Assembly: GCF_021390425.1 (NCBI RefSeq)
Contig: NZ_JAJUWY010000006.1
Location: 62,001 to 126,000, forward strand
Length of the DNA stretch: 64,000 bases
Direction of reading: 5' to 3'
Source of the DNA: Lysobacter sp. GX 14042
GTDB lineage: Bacteria; Pseudomonadota; Gammaproteobacteria; Xanthomonadales; Xanthomonadaceae
The notes beneath the pieces are model-generated. The model made no database searches and was not told where the DNA came from. It saw only the letters and a list, made by a program, of their open reading frames with translations. Both the position numbers and the translations under genes were made by a program. Of the stretch, positions 35,633 to 44,807 are shown in pieces (positions within the stretch are counted from its first letter, which is position 1; each line of letters opens with the position of its first letter).

Positions 35633-35851
35633 ATGCAGACCGATAGCACAAGTCTTCCGAGCCGAATGTGGAGGCGTTACGTCGATGCAGCACGTAGCGG
35701 TGCAGGTGGTGCAATGTTGCTCGTTACACTTCTGCTTTCGGGGTGGACGTGGCTGGAGCACGACATCACTAGGGCACTTATCGCAGGCAGCTTGCTCTAC
35801 CTCTTCTTAATCACCTCCCTCGCTATGGGGAGGAGCGGCAAACGCTACTGA
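35633..35851 (+). CDS. Small membrane protein, possible immunity partner of RHS cassette 1
   Basis: This 72-residue protein begins at the base following the stop of the RHS tip gene (tag then atg), so it is almost certainly cotranslated. It has two hydrophobic segments (GAMLLVTLLLSGWTW and ALIAGSLLYLFLITSLAM) and a basic C-terminus (GRSGKRY). Its position matches that of an immunity gene in polymorphic toxin cassettes. That is an inference from context; there is no known family match. It could also be the remains of a longer gene. The 100 bases after it contain degenerate repeats of acggggtnaggttcact with no coding potential. Confidence 0.6.
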   Translation: MQTDSTSLPSRMWRRYVDAARSGAGGAMLLVTLLLSGWTWLEHDITRALIAGSLLYLFLITSLAMGRSGKRY

Positions 35852-35965
35852 CCGGCAACCAAAAACGGAAAAAAACGGGGTCGGAAAAACGGGGTTAGGT
35901 TCACTTCCTGAGCGTCCAGAAGGAACTAACCACGTCAGGTTCACACTCAACGCCTATGGAACGCC

Positions 35966-36187
35966 ATGAAGCCAGCCATGCCATCGCTGACACACACCGA
36001 AGAAGCCGCGCTGTGGTCGCACGTGGAAGCGGTCCTGCGCGGCGAGGTGCCGGCCATGCCGCTGACCGAGCGGCAGCAGGATTACCTGCTTGATCGTTTC
36101 CGCCTGTCGATCGCCGAGCTGGACGGACTGTCGCCCGTGGAACGCGTCCGCGTCGTGGAGGAACACCGGGCGGCGGCCCGGCCGTAG
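35966..36187 (+). CDS. Small hypothetical protein
   Basis: I do not recognise this 73-residue protein. It has a high charged-residue content and predicted helices (EEAALWSHVEAVLRGE, RQQDYLLDRFRLSIAELDGL). There is no membrane segment or signal. Upstream bases do not show a strong ribosome site. It lies between the RHS cassette and an IS and is convergent with the truncated gene at 36193. The composition resembles the short DUF-type genes that follow RHS genes, which is weak support for being real. Confidence 0.5.
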   Translation: MKPAMPSLTHTEEAALWSHVEAVLRGEVPAMPLTERQQDYLLDRFRLSIAELDGLSPVERVRVVEEHRAAARP

Positions 36188-36192
36188 TCGTT

Positions 36193-36456
36193 TCAGGCCT
36201 GCACCGCGTCCGGTGCGAAGTAGTCCCGCGCCCGATGCGGATCGTCGGTCCGGCGTGAGCTGAGGTTGCGCCTGCGGCACAGGTCGTGCGCGGCCTGCCC
36301 CAGGCAGCGGCGGGTCTTGGCCAGGTTGGCGGAACTGACCCTGTCGCCGCGCACGGTGTTGTCGCGCCAGCCGCAGAAGTAGATGCGGTCGGCCTGCTCC
36401 ACGTTGCGGTAGGTGCGGATCACGTCGGCGGGGGTGGCGGCATCGTGGACGGTCAT
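36193..36456 (-). pseudogene. Hypothetical protein fragment truncated by an IS
   Basis: The 87-residue frame ends at 36193 and its apparent ATG (36456-36454) uses the first base of the IS3-family element, so the natural 5' end was lost when the IS inserted. Residues such as VIRTYRNVEQADRIYFCGWRDN are not familiar to me. If the IS is removed, the frame stays open into the bases right of it (37662 leftward), as ALHWR then VTVHDAAT. That is consistent with an interrupted gene but not proof. Confidence 0.45.
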
Positions 36457-36483
36457 GTAATGACCCAGCGGTTTCTGCTCAGG

Positions 36484-37297
36484 TCAGGCCGCTAAAGCAT
36501 ATGCCTCGGCGGGTGTCTTCATGCCCAGCGCCTGGTGGGGGCGCCGGAAGTTATAGAACTGGATCCAATCCGCGATCACGCGCATCGCGTGCTGCTGGGT
36601 TTCAAACCGGTGCCGGTGCACGCATTGCTCCTTCAGAGTCCGGATGACCCGCTCCACCATCCCGTTCTGCTGTGGACAATGCGGGGTAATGAACTCCTGC
36701 TCCAGGCCGTAGCTACGCACCAGGCGCTTGTAGTGCCGGCCGGTGAACACCAGGCCGTTGTCGGACCGCAGCAGGAACGGTGCCGGCACTCGCCCCAGCG
36801 TGCCGTAGCGGGTGATCAGCGCTTGCTCCGGCGCTGCAGCCGCCGTAGTCGCCTTGCCGCTGCGTGACAGCTGCCAGCCCAGCAACTCCCGGGTGTGGCA
36901 GTCGATCACCAAGGCGAGCGTTAGCCACCCGTCCCGCCCGCCCCAGACGCGGCACAGGTCGGTCGCCCAGCGCTGATCTGGGGCCGTCGCCACCGACGGC
37001 AGCGCCTGAATCCGCGGACGCTGGCCCACCGCCCGCTTGCGCACCTGCCAGCCCGAAGATGCGTCGCACGGTGTTCTTGTTCATGCCCAGCAACCCGGCG
37101 ACGGTGCGGTAGCCGAACGAGGGCTCTTCCTCGATCAGCTTCTTGATCGGCTCCGCCAGTTCCGGCCGCACCTGCGGTGGCGCTTTGGTCGGCCGGTAGT
37201 ACACCGTCCGACGCGGCACCCGGAACCAGCGGCACAGCTTGGCCACCGGCACCTCAAACCCGTCGTCCTTCAGTCCCTGCTGGATCGAGTTGATCAA
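36484..37297 (-). pseudogene. IS3-family transposase OrfB (DDE), frameshifted
   Basis: The N-terminal part (PVAKLCRWFRVPRRTVYYRP, EEPSFGYRTVAGLLGMNKNTVRRIFGL) is in one frame and the catalytic core is in another (VRKRAVGQRPRIQALPSVAT, WATDLCRVW, LLRSDNGLVF, PQQNGMVERVIRTLKEQ). The switch lies around 37045-37065, where homologues read G-W-Q-V-R-K-R without a break. The catalytic Asp, Asp and Glu are all present in the second frame. Because programmed shifts in this family occur between OrfA and OrfB and not here, I take it as an inactivating mutation or sequencing error. Confidence 0.85.
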
Positions 37298-37608
37298 CTC
37301 TCGTCCTTGCCCAGCAGGGACTGCAATTTTCTTCGCGCGCGCAGCTCCAGCATGGCCTCGCCATAGGCTTCCTGCAGGTCCTTGAGCTGGCGCTCGTACT
37401 GCTCCCGCACGTCCTCAGGCTTGGCCCGCAGCGCGTTCTCCATGCCCGCCTTGGCGTGGTCCATCCACTCCTCGATCTCGGACGGGGCTAGATCGAACTG
37501 CCGACTCGCCTCCGAGACCGTGGTCTTGCCCTGGATGATCTCCAGCACCAGCGCCGACTTCCGTCGGGCGGTCCAACGCTTGATTTCCTCTTCCATCATC
37601 ACGTTCAT
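37294..37608 (-). CDS. IS3-family transposase OrfA
   Basis: This 104-residue protein has an N-terminal helix-turn-helix (ALVLEIIQGKTTVSEASRQF, DLAPSEIEEWMDHA) and a leucine-zipper-like helix after it (VREQYERQLKDLQEAYGEAM), as in OrfA proteins that bind the IS ends. It overlaps the start of OrfB by four bases. It is intact although its partner is not. Confidence 0.85.
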   Translation of the reverse strand: MNVMMEEEIKRWTARRKSALVLEIIQGKTTVSEASRQFDLAPSEIEEWMDHAKAGMENALRAKPEDVREQYERQLKDLQEAYGEAMLELRARRKLQSLLGKDES

Positions 37609-37802
37609 GGGTTGCTCCTTGGCAACGTACCACCTGAGCCGGAAATCACTGGGTCATTACACGCGCCAGTGGAGGGCGAAAAAGTGTGATGTTGTGCCGT
37701 GGGACTCTTGAGTCCGGCAGCTTTTCGGGCAATGCTTTCCTTGCGCCGTCTGGGGAGACGGGCAACGGAGCGCGGCCAGGAGCCGCCTGCAAGGGGAGCC
37801 GG

Positions 37803-40800
37803 ATGTACAAGACTGTGATTGGCCGCTGCGTCGCGGCCGGCGTTGCTCTGTTGATGGCATACGCAGCGGCTGCTCAGGAAGCGCCGCTGATGCCGTATCA
37901 GGAGTACGACAAGAGGATCCGCTCTGCGGAGATCGTCGCGCCACTCAAGTCCGATCTCTTTGGCGAGCAGATCAGCCTGCACGATGGGACGACCGAGTTC
38001 GTGGTCACGGATGTCGATGTTCCCGGCAACAGCGGGCTGCCTGTCCGCCTCACTCGCCGCCTCAGGATCGACTCGAAGAAAGAGGGTGAGAATCTCGGCG
38101 GGTTCGGCATATGGGACATCGATGTGCCGTACATGTACGGGATATTCGACGGCCGCGGGAAATGGAACGCCGCGGGAAACGGCTCTACCAAGCGTTGCTC
38201 AACGATGTGGATGCCAGATATCCGACATCCCTTTGATTACAACGAGGTCTGGTCGGGCATTAAGGTTCACATGCCGGGAGGCGGGGACAACGAGGTTCTG
38301 TGGATCGCAGCGACTGAACAGTCAGTCCCCACGGACGGCAAGACCTACAACTGGGGTACGCGTGACAAGCTGCGGTTTTCCTGCAAGTCCAGTACTTCGA
38401 ACGGCTACGGCGGGGAGGGTTTTGTAGCGGTGGACGCGGACGGCACCCGCTACACCTTCGATATTGGGCTCGAGCGCGGAGCCGGCATTATGGAAGAGCG
38501 TACCGGAGGGCGTTTTGCTCGGGTCGCGGTCTACCTCATGGCCAGCAGGGTCGAGGATCGCTTCGGCAACTGGGTGTCTTACAGCTACGACGGCGACCGA
38601 TTGTCGAGTATCACTTCGAGCGACGGAAGAACCATATCGCTGAGCTACTCAACGGACGGAAAGATCACTTCTGCCACTGCAAACGGCCGGACGTGGACGT
38701 ATGGCTACTCCAGTGCGTTCTTCGGTGAGGGTTTGGCTTCGGTAACGCAGCCCGATGGGTCGAAGTGGGACTACACGTACTCGAACAACCTTTGGCCCGT
38801 GTACTTGAAGCCGGACTTCGTCAACGACAGCTTCTGTTTGGAGCCTGATCCGCCGAAGTCCCCTGATTTTACTCTGACCGCCGGCCACCCGTCCGGGGCA
38901 CGGGGAGTGTTCAAGTTCTCTCATAAGCGTAGGTGGCGGCAGGGCGTTCCCCGCAACTGCGTCATAGAGAACATCGACGGCGCGATTTACTCGAAGCTGG
39001 CGATCCCGAATTACTACGATGTGTGGGCCATCCAGGACAAGCAGATCTCTGGGCCGGGTACACCCGCACTGAAGTGGACATACGGCAACGGGAACGGGGT
39101 GGTCACGAATCCGGACGGCAGTTCCGTGGTCCACAGCTATGGAAACCAGTTTGGAGTCAACTCCGGACGCCTTCTTTCCACCTCCGTCCGCAGCTCTTCC
39201 GGGACGGTCCTGCGCTCGGAGGTGAACACGTATGTGACCGATGCGGAAGCAGCATCGATGCCGTTCCCGGACGGTTTTGGAATGCTCTCTGCCAGTGACG
39301 ATCCTTCCCTCAAGGTTAACCGGCCCTTGCGCAGGACCGTCGTCAGCCAACAGGGGCAGACGTTCAACAACTACGTCGGTCAGTACGACAGCCTGGCGCG
39401 CCCAACGCAAGTAACCCGCTCCAGCTCGCTGGGAGGCAGCAGGACCGAGGCAACGACCTACCACGACAATCGCTCACGGTGGGTCTTGGGTCAGCTTGCA
39501 AACCTGACCGTCAACTCTGCTGTCGGAACGGAAATCAGTTACGACAGCCTGGCCCGCCCAACCGTCTTCAAGCACTTTGGAAGGGTGGTGCAGACCCGCT
39601 CCTACCATGCGGACGGGACTGTCGCGACCGTCAAGGATGGCCGCAACAACACCACGACACTCTCGAGTTGGCACCGCGGCATTCCGCGCAGCATCGGCTA
39701 TGCCGACGGCAAGAGCCAGACGGCGGTTGTGGACGGCAACGGCTGGGTCACCCGGGTCACGGATGAGAACGGTTACCCCACCAACTACACGTATGACGTG
39801 ATGGGGCGGCTGGCCAGCATCGTCTATCCCACCTCCGACAGCACTGCGTGGAACAAGACCACGCAGACCTTCGCCCGGATTGACGCAAGCGAATATGGCA
39901 TTCCGGCAGGCCATTGGCGGCAGACGGTCGCCACCGGTAACGGGCGCAAGATCAGCTACTTCGACGCCTTGTGGCGTCCAGTGGTAGTGCGCGAGTTCGA
40001 CACCAACAACAGCTATTCGAACCGGTTCACGCGTTACACCTATGATCACGACGGCCGGGTGACGTTCGCCTCCTACCCCAGCACGGTCGACAACCCGACC
40101 ACCGGCACCCGCACCACCTACGACGCACTTGGCCGTCCGACACAGGTCATCCAGGACAGCGAGTTGGGCAAGCTCACCACGCGGACCGAGTACCTGTCCG
40201 GTTTCCGCACCCGGGTGACCAACCCCCGCGGCAAGCAGACCACAACGTCCTTCCTGGCCTTCGATCAGCCGACTACTGACTGGCCGGTGTCCATCAGCCA
40301 CCCGGAAGGGGTGTTCACCGACATCGGACGGGACGTGTTCGGCAAGCCCACGGCGATCACCCGCCGCAATTCCAACAGTTCGATCGCGGTCACCCGCAAC
40401 TACGTGTATGACGCCAACCAGCAGTTGTGCAAGACGCTGGAGCCGGAAACCGGCGCCACATTGGTGGACTACGACGCGGCCGGCAACATCGCCTGGTCGG
40501 CCAGCGGCTTGAACCTGCACACGCTGACCTGCAACCGCAGCAGCGTGGCAGCTGGCTCACGGGTGAACCGCACCTACGATGCACGCAACCGGCTCACCAC
40601 GCTGACCTTCCCGGACGGCAACGGCAATCAAAGCTGGGTCTATACCCCCGACGGCCTGCCCAGCCGGGTGACCACCTACAACGACGACGGGCTGACCACC
40701 GCGGTCAACGCCTACACCTACAACAAGCGGCGGCTGCCAACCGAGGAAAGCATCAGCCAGCCCGGGCTGTACACCTGGGTCTTCGGCTACGGCTACAACG

Positions 40801-43493
40801 CCAATGGCCATCTGGCGACGCATAGCTACCCCGGCAACCTGACCGTCGACTACGCCCCCAATGCCCTGGGTCAACCGACGAAGGCCGGCACGTACGCCAC
40901 CGGCGTGAGCTATTTCCCCAACGGGGCGATGAAGCAGTTCACCTACGGCAACGGCATCGTGCACACGCTGGTGCAGAACGCGCGCGGGCTGCCGGACCGC
41001 AGTCGCGATGCGTACGGCAGCCTGGTGGTCCACGACGACGGCCTCGATTACGACGCCAACGGCAACGTCATGGCGATTACCGATGGCGCCAACGCCGGGC
41101 GCGGCAACCGCGACATGAGCTACGACGGCCTGGACCGGCTGACCGGTACGGTATCGCCGATGTTCGGCACCGCCGTGTACGGCTATGACGTGCTGGACAA
41201 CCTGACCCGGGTGAAGGTGGCCGGGCGCGATCACACCTACGGCTATGACGCCCGCCAGCGCCTGACCAACGTGATGGACACCGTCGGCGGTGCCAGCGTG
41301 ATCGGGTTGGGTTACGACGTCCGCGGCAACTTGGCCAACAAGAACGGGGTGGAATTCCAGTTCGATCATGGCAATCGCCTGCGCGAGGTGATTGGCAAGG
41401 AGTACTACCGCTACGACGCCCATGGCCGAAGGATCGAGGCCACGCACCCCGCGTCCGGCAGCATTTTCTCGATGTACGGGCAGGACGGAGTACTGCGCTA
41501 CCAGGAGGACTATCGCCGACGCAAGGCGATCCAGTATGTCCACCTCAACGGCAGCTTGGTGGCGGAGGTCAGCGACACAGCCTCGGTGCCGGCCGCGCCG
41601 ACGCTGACGGTGCCTGCGACCAGCAACAACGGCAGCTATGCCGTCAGTTGGACCAGCACCAGCGGTGCCGAGACCTATCGGCTTGAGGAAAGCCGTAACG
41701 GCGGTGTCTGGGCTGAGGTTACCGAGCGCACGACCCTGAGTTGGAGTACGAGCGGGCGGAGCAACGGTACCTACCGCTACCGCGTTCGTAGCTGTGCGAT
41801 GGGTTGCTCGGGCTACTCGGCGATCAAGACGGTCACCGTGGCGCTGATTCCACAGGGCAAGCCGACATTGACTGCGCCCGCCTACGTGACGGTCGGCAAC
41901 TACACGGTCAGTTGGACCGCCGTATCGCTGGCGAGCCGGTACGAGTTGCAGGAGCAGGCCAACGGCGGTACCTGGACTCGGATCCACAATGCGGCGGGTG
42001 GCAGCAAGGCGGTATCCGGTAAGGCCAGCGGTACCTACGGCTATCGGGTCCGCGCGTGTAACGACCACGGCTGTGCTGGCTGGAGCGCGGCAAAGGCGGT
42101 GTCAGTAGAGTTGCCACCGGCAGCGCCGCCGAGTTTGACAGTGCCAGCCCAGGGGTTGAGCGGGGCTTACACCGTCAGCTGGAGCAGTGCGGCTGGCGCG
42201 ACCAGCTACACGCTGGAGGAAAGTGCCAACGGCGGAAGCTGGACCAGCGCCTACAACGGAGCGGCGACCAGCAAAGCCTACAGTGGCAAGGCTGCAGGCA
42301 TTTATGCGTACCGGATCAAGGCCTGCAACCCGGCGGGCTGCAGCGCAGTGTCCGCGAGCAAGAGTGTCCAAGTGGTCTACCCACCATCGGCGCCCCCCGC
42401 GCTGACGGTGCCGGCCACCAACTCCAGTGGCAGTTACACGGTCAGCTGGACGGCCGTGTCGGGCGCGACCAAGTACCAGCTGCAGGAGCGCTTGGCGGGT
42501 GGCAGCTTCGCCACCATCCACGATGCATCGGGGGCCAGCAAGGCGATCTCCGGCAAGGCGACGGGAACGTACGAGTATCGGATCCGGGCCTGCAACGCCG
42601 CTGGCTGCGGAGGTTACAGCGCAGGCAAGAGCACCGCTGTGACCCGTCCGCCGACTTCGGCGCCGACACTGACTGCGCCCACCAGCAACACGACGGGCAG
42701 CTATACCGTCAGCTGGGCGGCGGTGTCGGGCGCGACCAGGTACCAACTACAGGAGCGGCCGGCGGGCGGTAGCTTTGCCACCATCCACGATGCCTCAGGA
42801 ACCAGCAAAGGCGTCTCCGGCAAGGCAACCGGCACCTACGAGTATCGGATTCGCGCCTGCAACGCCGGGGGGTGTGGCAGCTACAGCGCGGTGAAATCGA
42901 CCCAGGTGACCCGTCCCCCGACGGCCACACCAACGGTGACGGCCCCCGCGAGCAGCACGAGCGGCAGTTATACGGTCAGCTGGACGGCCGTTGGCGGTGC
43001 GAACAACTACCGGCTGCAGGAGCGCAAGCAGGGCGGCAGCTGGAGCGAGATCCATAACGCGTCCGGCCGCAGCAAGGCGGTCTCCGGAAAGGCGTATGCC
43101 ACTTGGGAGTACCGGGCGCGGGGCTGTAATGCCGGGGGTTGTGGAGGGTACTCGGCGGTCAAGGCGGTGGTGGTCGCGCCGCCACCGCCGCCGGTGCCGA
43201 CCGGCCTAAGCGTCACGCAATCCAGTGCGTGGATGTGCCGAATTACCTGGAACTTTGTGTCGGGCGTCTCGCGCTATGAGCTCGCTGGTTCGGGCGGAGT
43301 GATCTACCAAGGGCCGATCAACAGCTTCAATTGGGATGCGCAGTGCGACAGTTCCTATAAGGTGAGGGCGTGCAGTGAGCACAGCTGCTCAGCATGGTCA
43401 GCGCCGGCGTACCCGGTACCGGGAGGTCCCGGGGGGCCTGGTAAGCCGTTCGGGGCAGAGACGCCGGAGATCGCAGAAGGAGGTGAGGAGTGA
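37803..43493 (+). CDS. Giant secreted RHS/YD-repeat protein with seven FN3-like repeats
   Basis: This 1896-residue protein starts with a signal peptide (MYKTVIGRCVAAGVALLMAY, cleavage near AAAAQ). A conserved N-terminal region runs to about residue 250, then YD repeats (YDVMGRLASI, YDALGRPTQVI, YDANGNVMAIT, YDARQRLTNV, YDAHGRRIEA) run to about residue 1255. The shell breaks off after QYVHLNGSLVAEV, so the usual RHS core with DPxGR is missing. Six similar 89-residue repeats plus a divergent seventh follow, each with a beta-rich pattern (GSYTVSWTAVSGATKYQLQE) and a paired-cysteine end (RACNAAGCGGYS). The C-terminal tail is Gly/Pro-rich. The next gene supplies the missing core and overlaps by four bases. 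Confidence 0.9.
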   Translation: MYKTVIGRCVAAGVALLMAYAAAAQEAPLMPYQEYDKRIRSAEIVAPLKSDLFGEQISLHDGTTEFVVTDVDVPGNSGLPVRLTRRLRIDSKKEGENLGGFGIWDIDVPYMYGIFDGRGKWNAAGNGSTKRCSTMWMPDIRHPFDYNEVWSGIKVHMPGGGDNEVLWIAATEQSVPTDGKTYNWGTRDKLRFSCKSSTSNGYGGEGFVAVDADGTRYTFDIGLERGAGIMEERTGGRFARVAVYLMASRVEDRFGNWVSYSYDGDRLSSITSSDGRTISLSYSTDGKITSATANGRTWTYGYSSAFFGEGLASVTQPDGSKWDYTYSNNLWPVYLKPDFVNDSFCLEPDPPKSPDFTLTAGHPSGARGVFKFSHKRRWRQGVPRNCVIENIDGAIYSKLAIPNYYDVWAIQDKQISGPGTPALKWTYGNGNGVVTNPDGSSVVHSYGNQFGVNSGRLLSTSVRSSSGTVLRSEVNTYVTDAEAASMPFPDGFGMLSASDDPSLKVNRPLRRTVVSQQGQTFNNYVGQYDSLARPTQVTRSSSLGGSRTEATTYHDNRSRWVLGQLANLTVNSAVGTEISYDSLARPTVFKHFGRVVQTRSYHADGTVATVKDGRNNTTTLSSWHRGIPRSIGYADGKSQTAVVDGNGWVTRVTDENGYPTNYTYDVMGRLASIVYPTSDSTAWNKTTQTFARIDASEYGIPAGHWRQTVATGNGRKISYFDALWRPVVVREFDTNNSYSNRFTRYTYDHDGRVTFASYPSTVDNPTTGTRTTYDALGRPTQVIQDSELGKLTTRTEYLSGFRTRVTNPRGKQTTTSFLAFDQPTTDWPVSISHPEGVFTDIGRDVFGKPTAITRRNSNSSIAVTRNYVYDANQQLCKTLEPETGATLVDYDAAGNIAWSASGLNLHTLTCNRSSVAAGSRVNRTYDARNRLTTLTFPDGNGNQSWVYTPDGLPSRVTTYNDDGLTTAVNAYTYNKRRLPTEESISQPGLYTWVFGYGYNANGHLATHSYPGNLTVDYAPNALGQPTKAGTYATGVSYFPNGAMKQFTYGNGIVHTLVQNARGLPDRSRDAYGSLVVHDDGLDYDANGNVMAITDGANAGRGNRDMSYDGLDRLTGTVSPMFGTAVYGYDVLDNLTRVKVAGRDHTYGYDARQRLTNVMDTVGGASVIGLGYDVRGNLANKNGVEFQFDHGNRLREVIGKEYYRYDAHGRRIEATHPASGSIFSMYGQDGVLRYQEDYRRRKAIQYVHLNGSLVAEVSDTASVPAAPTLTVPATSNNGSYAVSWTSTSGAETYRLEESRNGGVWAEVTERTTLSWSTSGRSNGTYRYRVRSCAMGCSGYSAIKTVTVALIPQGKPTLTAPAYVTVGNYTVSWTAVSLASRYELQEQANGGTWTRIHNAAGGSKAVSGKASGTYGYRVRACNDHGCAGWSAAKAVSVELPPAAPPSLTVPAQGLSGAYTVSWSSAAGATSYTLEESANGGSWTSAYNGAATSKAYSGKAAGIYAYRIKACNPAGCSAVSASKSVQVVYPPSAPPALTVPATNSSGSYTVSWTAVSGATKYQLQERLAGGSFATIHDASGASKAISGKATGTYEYRIRACNAAGCGGYSAGKSTAVTRPPTSAPTLTAPTSNTTGSYTVSWAAVSGATRYQLQERPAGGSFATIHDASGTSKGVSGKATGTYEYRIRACNAGGCGSYSAVKSTQVTRPPTATPTVTAPASSTSGSYTVSWTAVGGANNYRLQERKQGGSWSEIHNASGRSKAVSGKAYATWEYRARGCNAGGCGGYSAVKAVVVAPPPPPVPTGLSVTQSSAWMCRITWNFVSGVSRYELAGSGGVIYQGPINSFNWDAQCDSSYKVRACSEHSCSAWSAPAYPVPGGPGGPGKPFGAETPEIAEGGEE
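41590..43390 (+). repeat. Tandem FN3-like coding repeats, about 267 bp each
   Basis: Six clear copies and one diverged copy lie in frame within the RHS protein. Copies 4 and 5 share long identical blocks (GGSFATIHDASG, GKATGTYEYRIRACNA) and are the most recent duplication. Each copy has two cysteines four or five residues apart near its end, suggesting a disulphide in each extracellular domain. Confidence 0.85.
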
Positions 43494-44326
43494 TCTCCCG
43501 CTTCCTGACAGGCGTGATTCTCTTCGCCGGGATCGGTGCCGCGAATGCGAAGGAAATCAGATACATCCACACTGATGCATTGGGGAGTGTTGTAGCCGTC
43601 ACAGATGTCAGCCGTTTTGTCACTGAACGGCGGGAGTACGAACCTTATGGAACGCAAAACGCACCAACACTTAATGATGGGGCCGGATACACAGGACATG
43701 TTGAGGACAGCGCTACTGGCTTGATATATATGCAGCAGCGCTATTACGATCCGGGGATCGGGAGGTTCCTTAGCGTTGATCCGGTGACCGCATTGGACAG
43801 TGGCGATATGCGGCTCTTCAATCGCTACGCATACGCTTTCAACAACCCGTACACGTTCATCGACCCGGATGGACGAGCATCGGGGGCAGCAGCTAAAGAT
43901 ATGGGTCGAATGATCCGTGCTCTTTGGAACAGCAAAGGAGACCCAGATAAGTTTGGGCAACTCTATAAACAATACGCTGACGAAGGCAGGGCAAAGGACA
44001 AAATTATTTTAGATGTTGGCGCAGACTTGACCTCAGTCGGGATACTAAAAGATGCTGGCGAAGTAACGATTGAAGTGGCAAATGATGGAGATGCCACAGG
44101 GCAAGGAGCAGGGGCATTGGTCGGTGAAGCCGTTGGTGCGTATGTCGAGAAAAAGCTCGACGGCAAGATCGGCGGGGACGCAGCATCTGCCGCAGGGGCT
44201 GCAGCTGGAATGGCCATTGGCGATGCAGTAGAAGCTGGCGTGAATCGTTCATCGAGTAGCTCATCTGGAGCTCCACAACCGCAGCAATCGGCTCCAACAC
44301 CAATTAATTTACGCGACCAAGGATAG
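43490..44326 (+). CDS. Secreted RHS-core tip protein, cassette 2
   Basis: This 278-residue protein starts at GTG 43490, overlapping the giant RHS gene by four bases (GTGA). A short signal peptide (ISRFLTGVILFAGIGAANA) is followed directly by the RHS core (YIHTDALGSVVAVTD, REYEPYGTQ, TGLIYMQQRYYDPGIGRFLS, DPDGR). The variable C-terminus of about 150 residues has KFGQLYKQYADEGRAKDK, then a Gly/Ala-rich membrane-like stretch (AAGAAAGMAIGDAVEAG) and a Ser/Gln/Pro tail. I see no named toxin fold. It shares the core with the tip at 34655 but not the variable end, the pattern of interchangeable toxin tips. A small membrane-protein gene follows. Confidence 0.82.
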   Translation: MISRFLTGVILFAGIGAANAKEIRYIHTDALGSVVAVTDVSRFVTERREYEPYGTQNAPTLNDGAGYTGHVEDSATGLIYMQQRYYDPGIGRFLSVDPVTALDSGDMRLFNRYAYAFNNPYTFIDPDGRASGAAAKDMGRMIRALWNSKGDPDKFGQLYKQYADEGRAKDKIILDVGADLTSVGILKDAGEVTIEVANDGDATGQGAGALVGEAVGAYVEKKLDGKIGGDAASAAGAAAGMAIGDAVEAGVNRSSSSSSGAPQPQQSAPTPINLRDQG

Positions 44327-44328
44327 TA

Positions 44329-44742
44329 GTGCTTCGCGTGCCTCTCCTCTTCAGTGACGGAAAAATGACATCTTTGAATTTCGCACGAATTCTTAAATTT
44401 GCCTTGCTACTCTTGGTTCTTCGAGTCGCAATTAGTATTGTTCTTGAATCCGGGGTCATGCCAGATCAATCCGAGATGCAGGTGTTTGTTGCATATTCAT
44501 TGGGCCGCGTGATTGAGGCGATTGTCATCATTCTTCTGTTTGCTAAGTTCGCTCGCATGCAGAAGAGGTTGCCGTATATTCATGCTGCTTCGATCATTGT
44601 CGCGCATGAGCTCATCGGAACCCTGTTGTTGTTAGTTATTGGTGTTAGCAGATCCGACTCGCCTCTGTGGTGGGTTGACTGGATCGTCGTGGTGGTGTCG
44701 GCTCTTGTTGGAACCAGAATTGGCCGAAGATTGAATCCGTAA
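44329..44742 (+). CDS. Small multi-pass membrane protein, possible immunity partner of RHS cassette 2
   Basis: This 137-residue protein starts two bases after the RHS tip stop (GTG 44329; ATG 44365 is an alternative). It has four hydrophobic segments (ILKFALLLLVLRVAISIVL, VIEAIVIILLFAKF, ELIGTLLLLVIGV, WWVDWIVVVVSALVG) separated by short charged loops. Position and size suit an immunity protein, but there is no family match. Its stop codon (taa at 44740-44742) lies inside the terminal repeat of the following IS, so the natural C-terminus may have been cut off or altered. Base composition is AT-richer than the flanks. Confidence 0.6.
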   Translation: MLRVPLLFSDGKMTSLNFARILKFALLLLVLRVAISIVLESGVMPDQSEMQVFVAYSLGRVIEAIVIILLFAKFARMQKRLPYIHAASIIVAHELIGTLLLLVIGVSRSDSPLWWVDWIVVVVSALVGTRIGRRLNP

Positions 44743-44807
44743 GCTTCCCCACCACGTAGAGTCCTCAGAAGTAGAACTTTCTGGCATGTTCCCGCCAGGA
44801 GGTTCCC

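Larger units (their letters stand above)
36456..37661 (-). mobile_element. IS3-family insertion sequence, transposase frameshifted
   Basis: The element is 1206 bp and bounded by inverted repeats (tgtaatgacccag at 36456-36468 and ctgggtcattaca at 37649-37661). It encodes an OrfA-like protein (37294-37608) and an OrfB with the DDE integrase core (36484-37297) on the minus strand. OrfB is broken by a frameshift near 37050, so the copy is probably inactive. No target-site duplication is evident at the ends. Confidence 0.88.

Noticed and set aside
37657..37982. Minus-strand frames right of the first IS as the lost 5' part of the truncated gene
   Set aside because: The frame joins across the IS but overlaps the start of the giant RHS gene and has low-complexity composition, so evidence is insufficient.
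40557..42068. A 503-codon minus-strand frame opposite the RHS gene
   Set aside because: Antisense artefact of the repeats; the opposite frame contains YD and FN3-like motifs.
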